DNA of 64,000 nucleotides from Strongyloides papillosus (lineage: Eukaryota; Nematoda; Chromadorea; Rhabditida; Strongyloididae). The stretch is from assembly GCA_005656395.1 (NCBI GenBank), contig SRSI01000046.1, positions 1,054,001 to 1,118,000 of the forward strand, given 5' to 3'. The notes beneath the pieces were generated by a model, which saw only the letters and a program-made list of their open reading frames with translations, made no database searches and was not told the origin of the DNA. Every line of letters starts with the position of its first letter. The first letter of the stretch is position 1. Shown piece after piece: positions 63,983 to 64,000 of the stretch. Position numbers and translations under genes: made by a program.

Positions 63983-64000
63983 GTTTATTTTAATTAATTT

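Overview
This is a 64-kb window of an extremely AT-rich animal genome. The likely source is a nematode, best matched by the Strongyloides group, although that placement is inference. The supporting signs are short introns (mostly about 35-60 nt) with GTAAGT-like donors and TTTTTAG/TTTCAG acceptors, splice acceptors placed just 5' of start codons (suggesting spliced-leader trans-splicing), N/I/K/Y-rich proteins, and gene families such as CUX with nematode-like content, neurabin, FReD/LDLa, and a degenerate S1 protease. No tRNA, rRNA, CRISPR or prokaryotic feature was seen.

Layout. (1) 1-918, minus: 5' end of a CUX-type cut-homeobox gene; it runs off the left edge just as the first CUT domain begins. 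(2) 919-23068: a 22-kb desert without convincing genes. It contains a 229-bp Tc1/mariner-type MITE (5420-5648), a GC-richer island with a strong palindrome (about 7.7-8.3 kb), one 38-codon micro-ORF of protein-like composition (15235) and several foldback structures near 20-21.6 kb. (3) 23069-26013, minus: three secreted-protein genes about 130 bp apart in the order trypsin, degenerate trypsin-like protein, Ly6/three-finger protein. (4) 27299-29022, minus: LAT/AAT-type amino-acid transporter. (5) 29023-38099: a second, 9-kb desert upstream of neurabin. (6) 38100-48250, plus: neurabin (nab-1), GAR1, a secreted LDLa/fibrinogen-related protein, an SLC18B1-like MFS transporter and cyclin K. (7) 48434-55569: a divergent pair consisting of a large disordered chromatin-type protein with a CENP-C-like motif (minus) and condensin SMC2 (plus), both visibly richer in G/C than their neighbours. 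(8) 56157-63982: a 147-residue unknown protein with a PP1-docking motif (minus), TFIIIC subunit GTF3C5 (plus), a Transformer-2-like SR protein (minus), and a coiled-coil/polyproline/WH2 actin-type protein (minus).

Exon structures below were built by hand from splice consensus and reading-frame phase. All multi-exon genes between 23 and 55.6 kb close in phase without any correction. In contrast, all four genes between 56.4 and 62.1 kb need single-base corrections, nearly all in A/T homopolymers (about nine sites). This is most simply a patch of poor consensus sequence and is flagged as such.

Functionally the window mixes housekeeping nuclear genes (GAR1, cyclin K, SMC2, GTF3C5, Tra2-like), a possible gut/secretory cluster (trypsin and relatives), and two developmental or neuronal genes (CUX, neurabin) with large flanking deserts.
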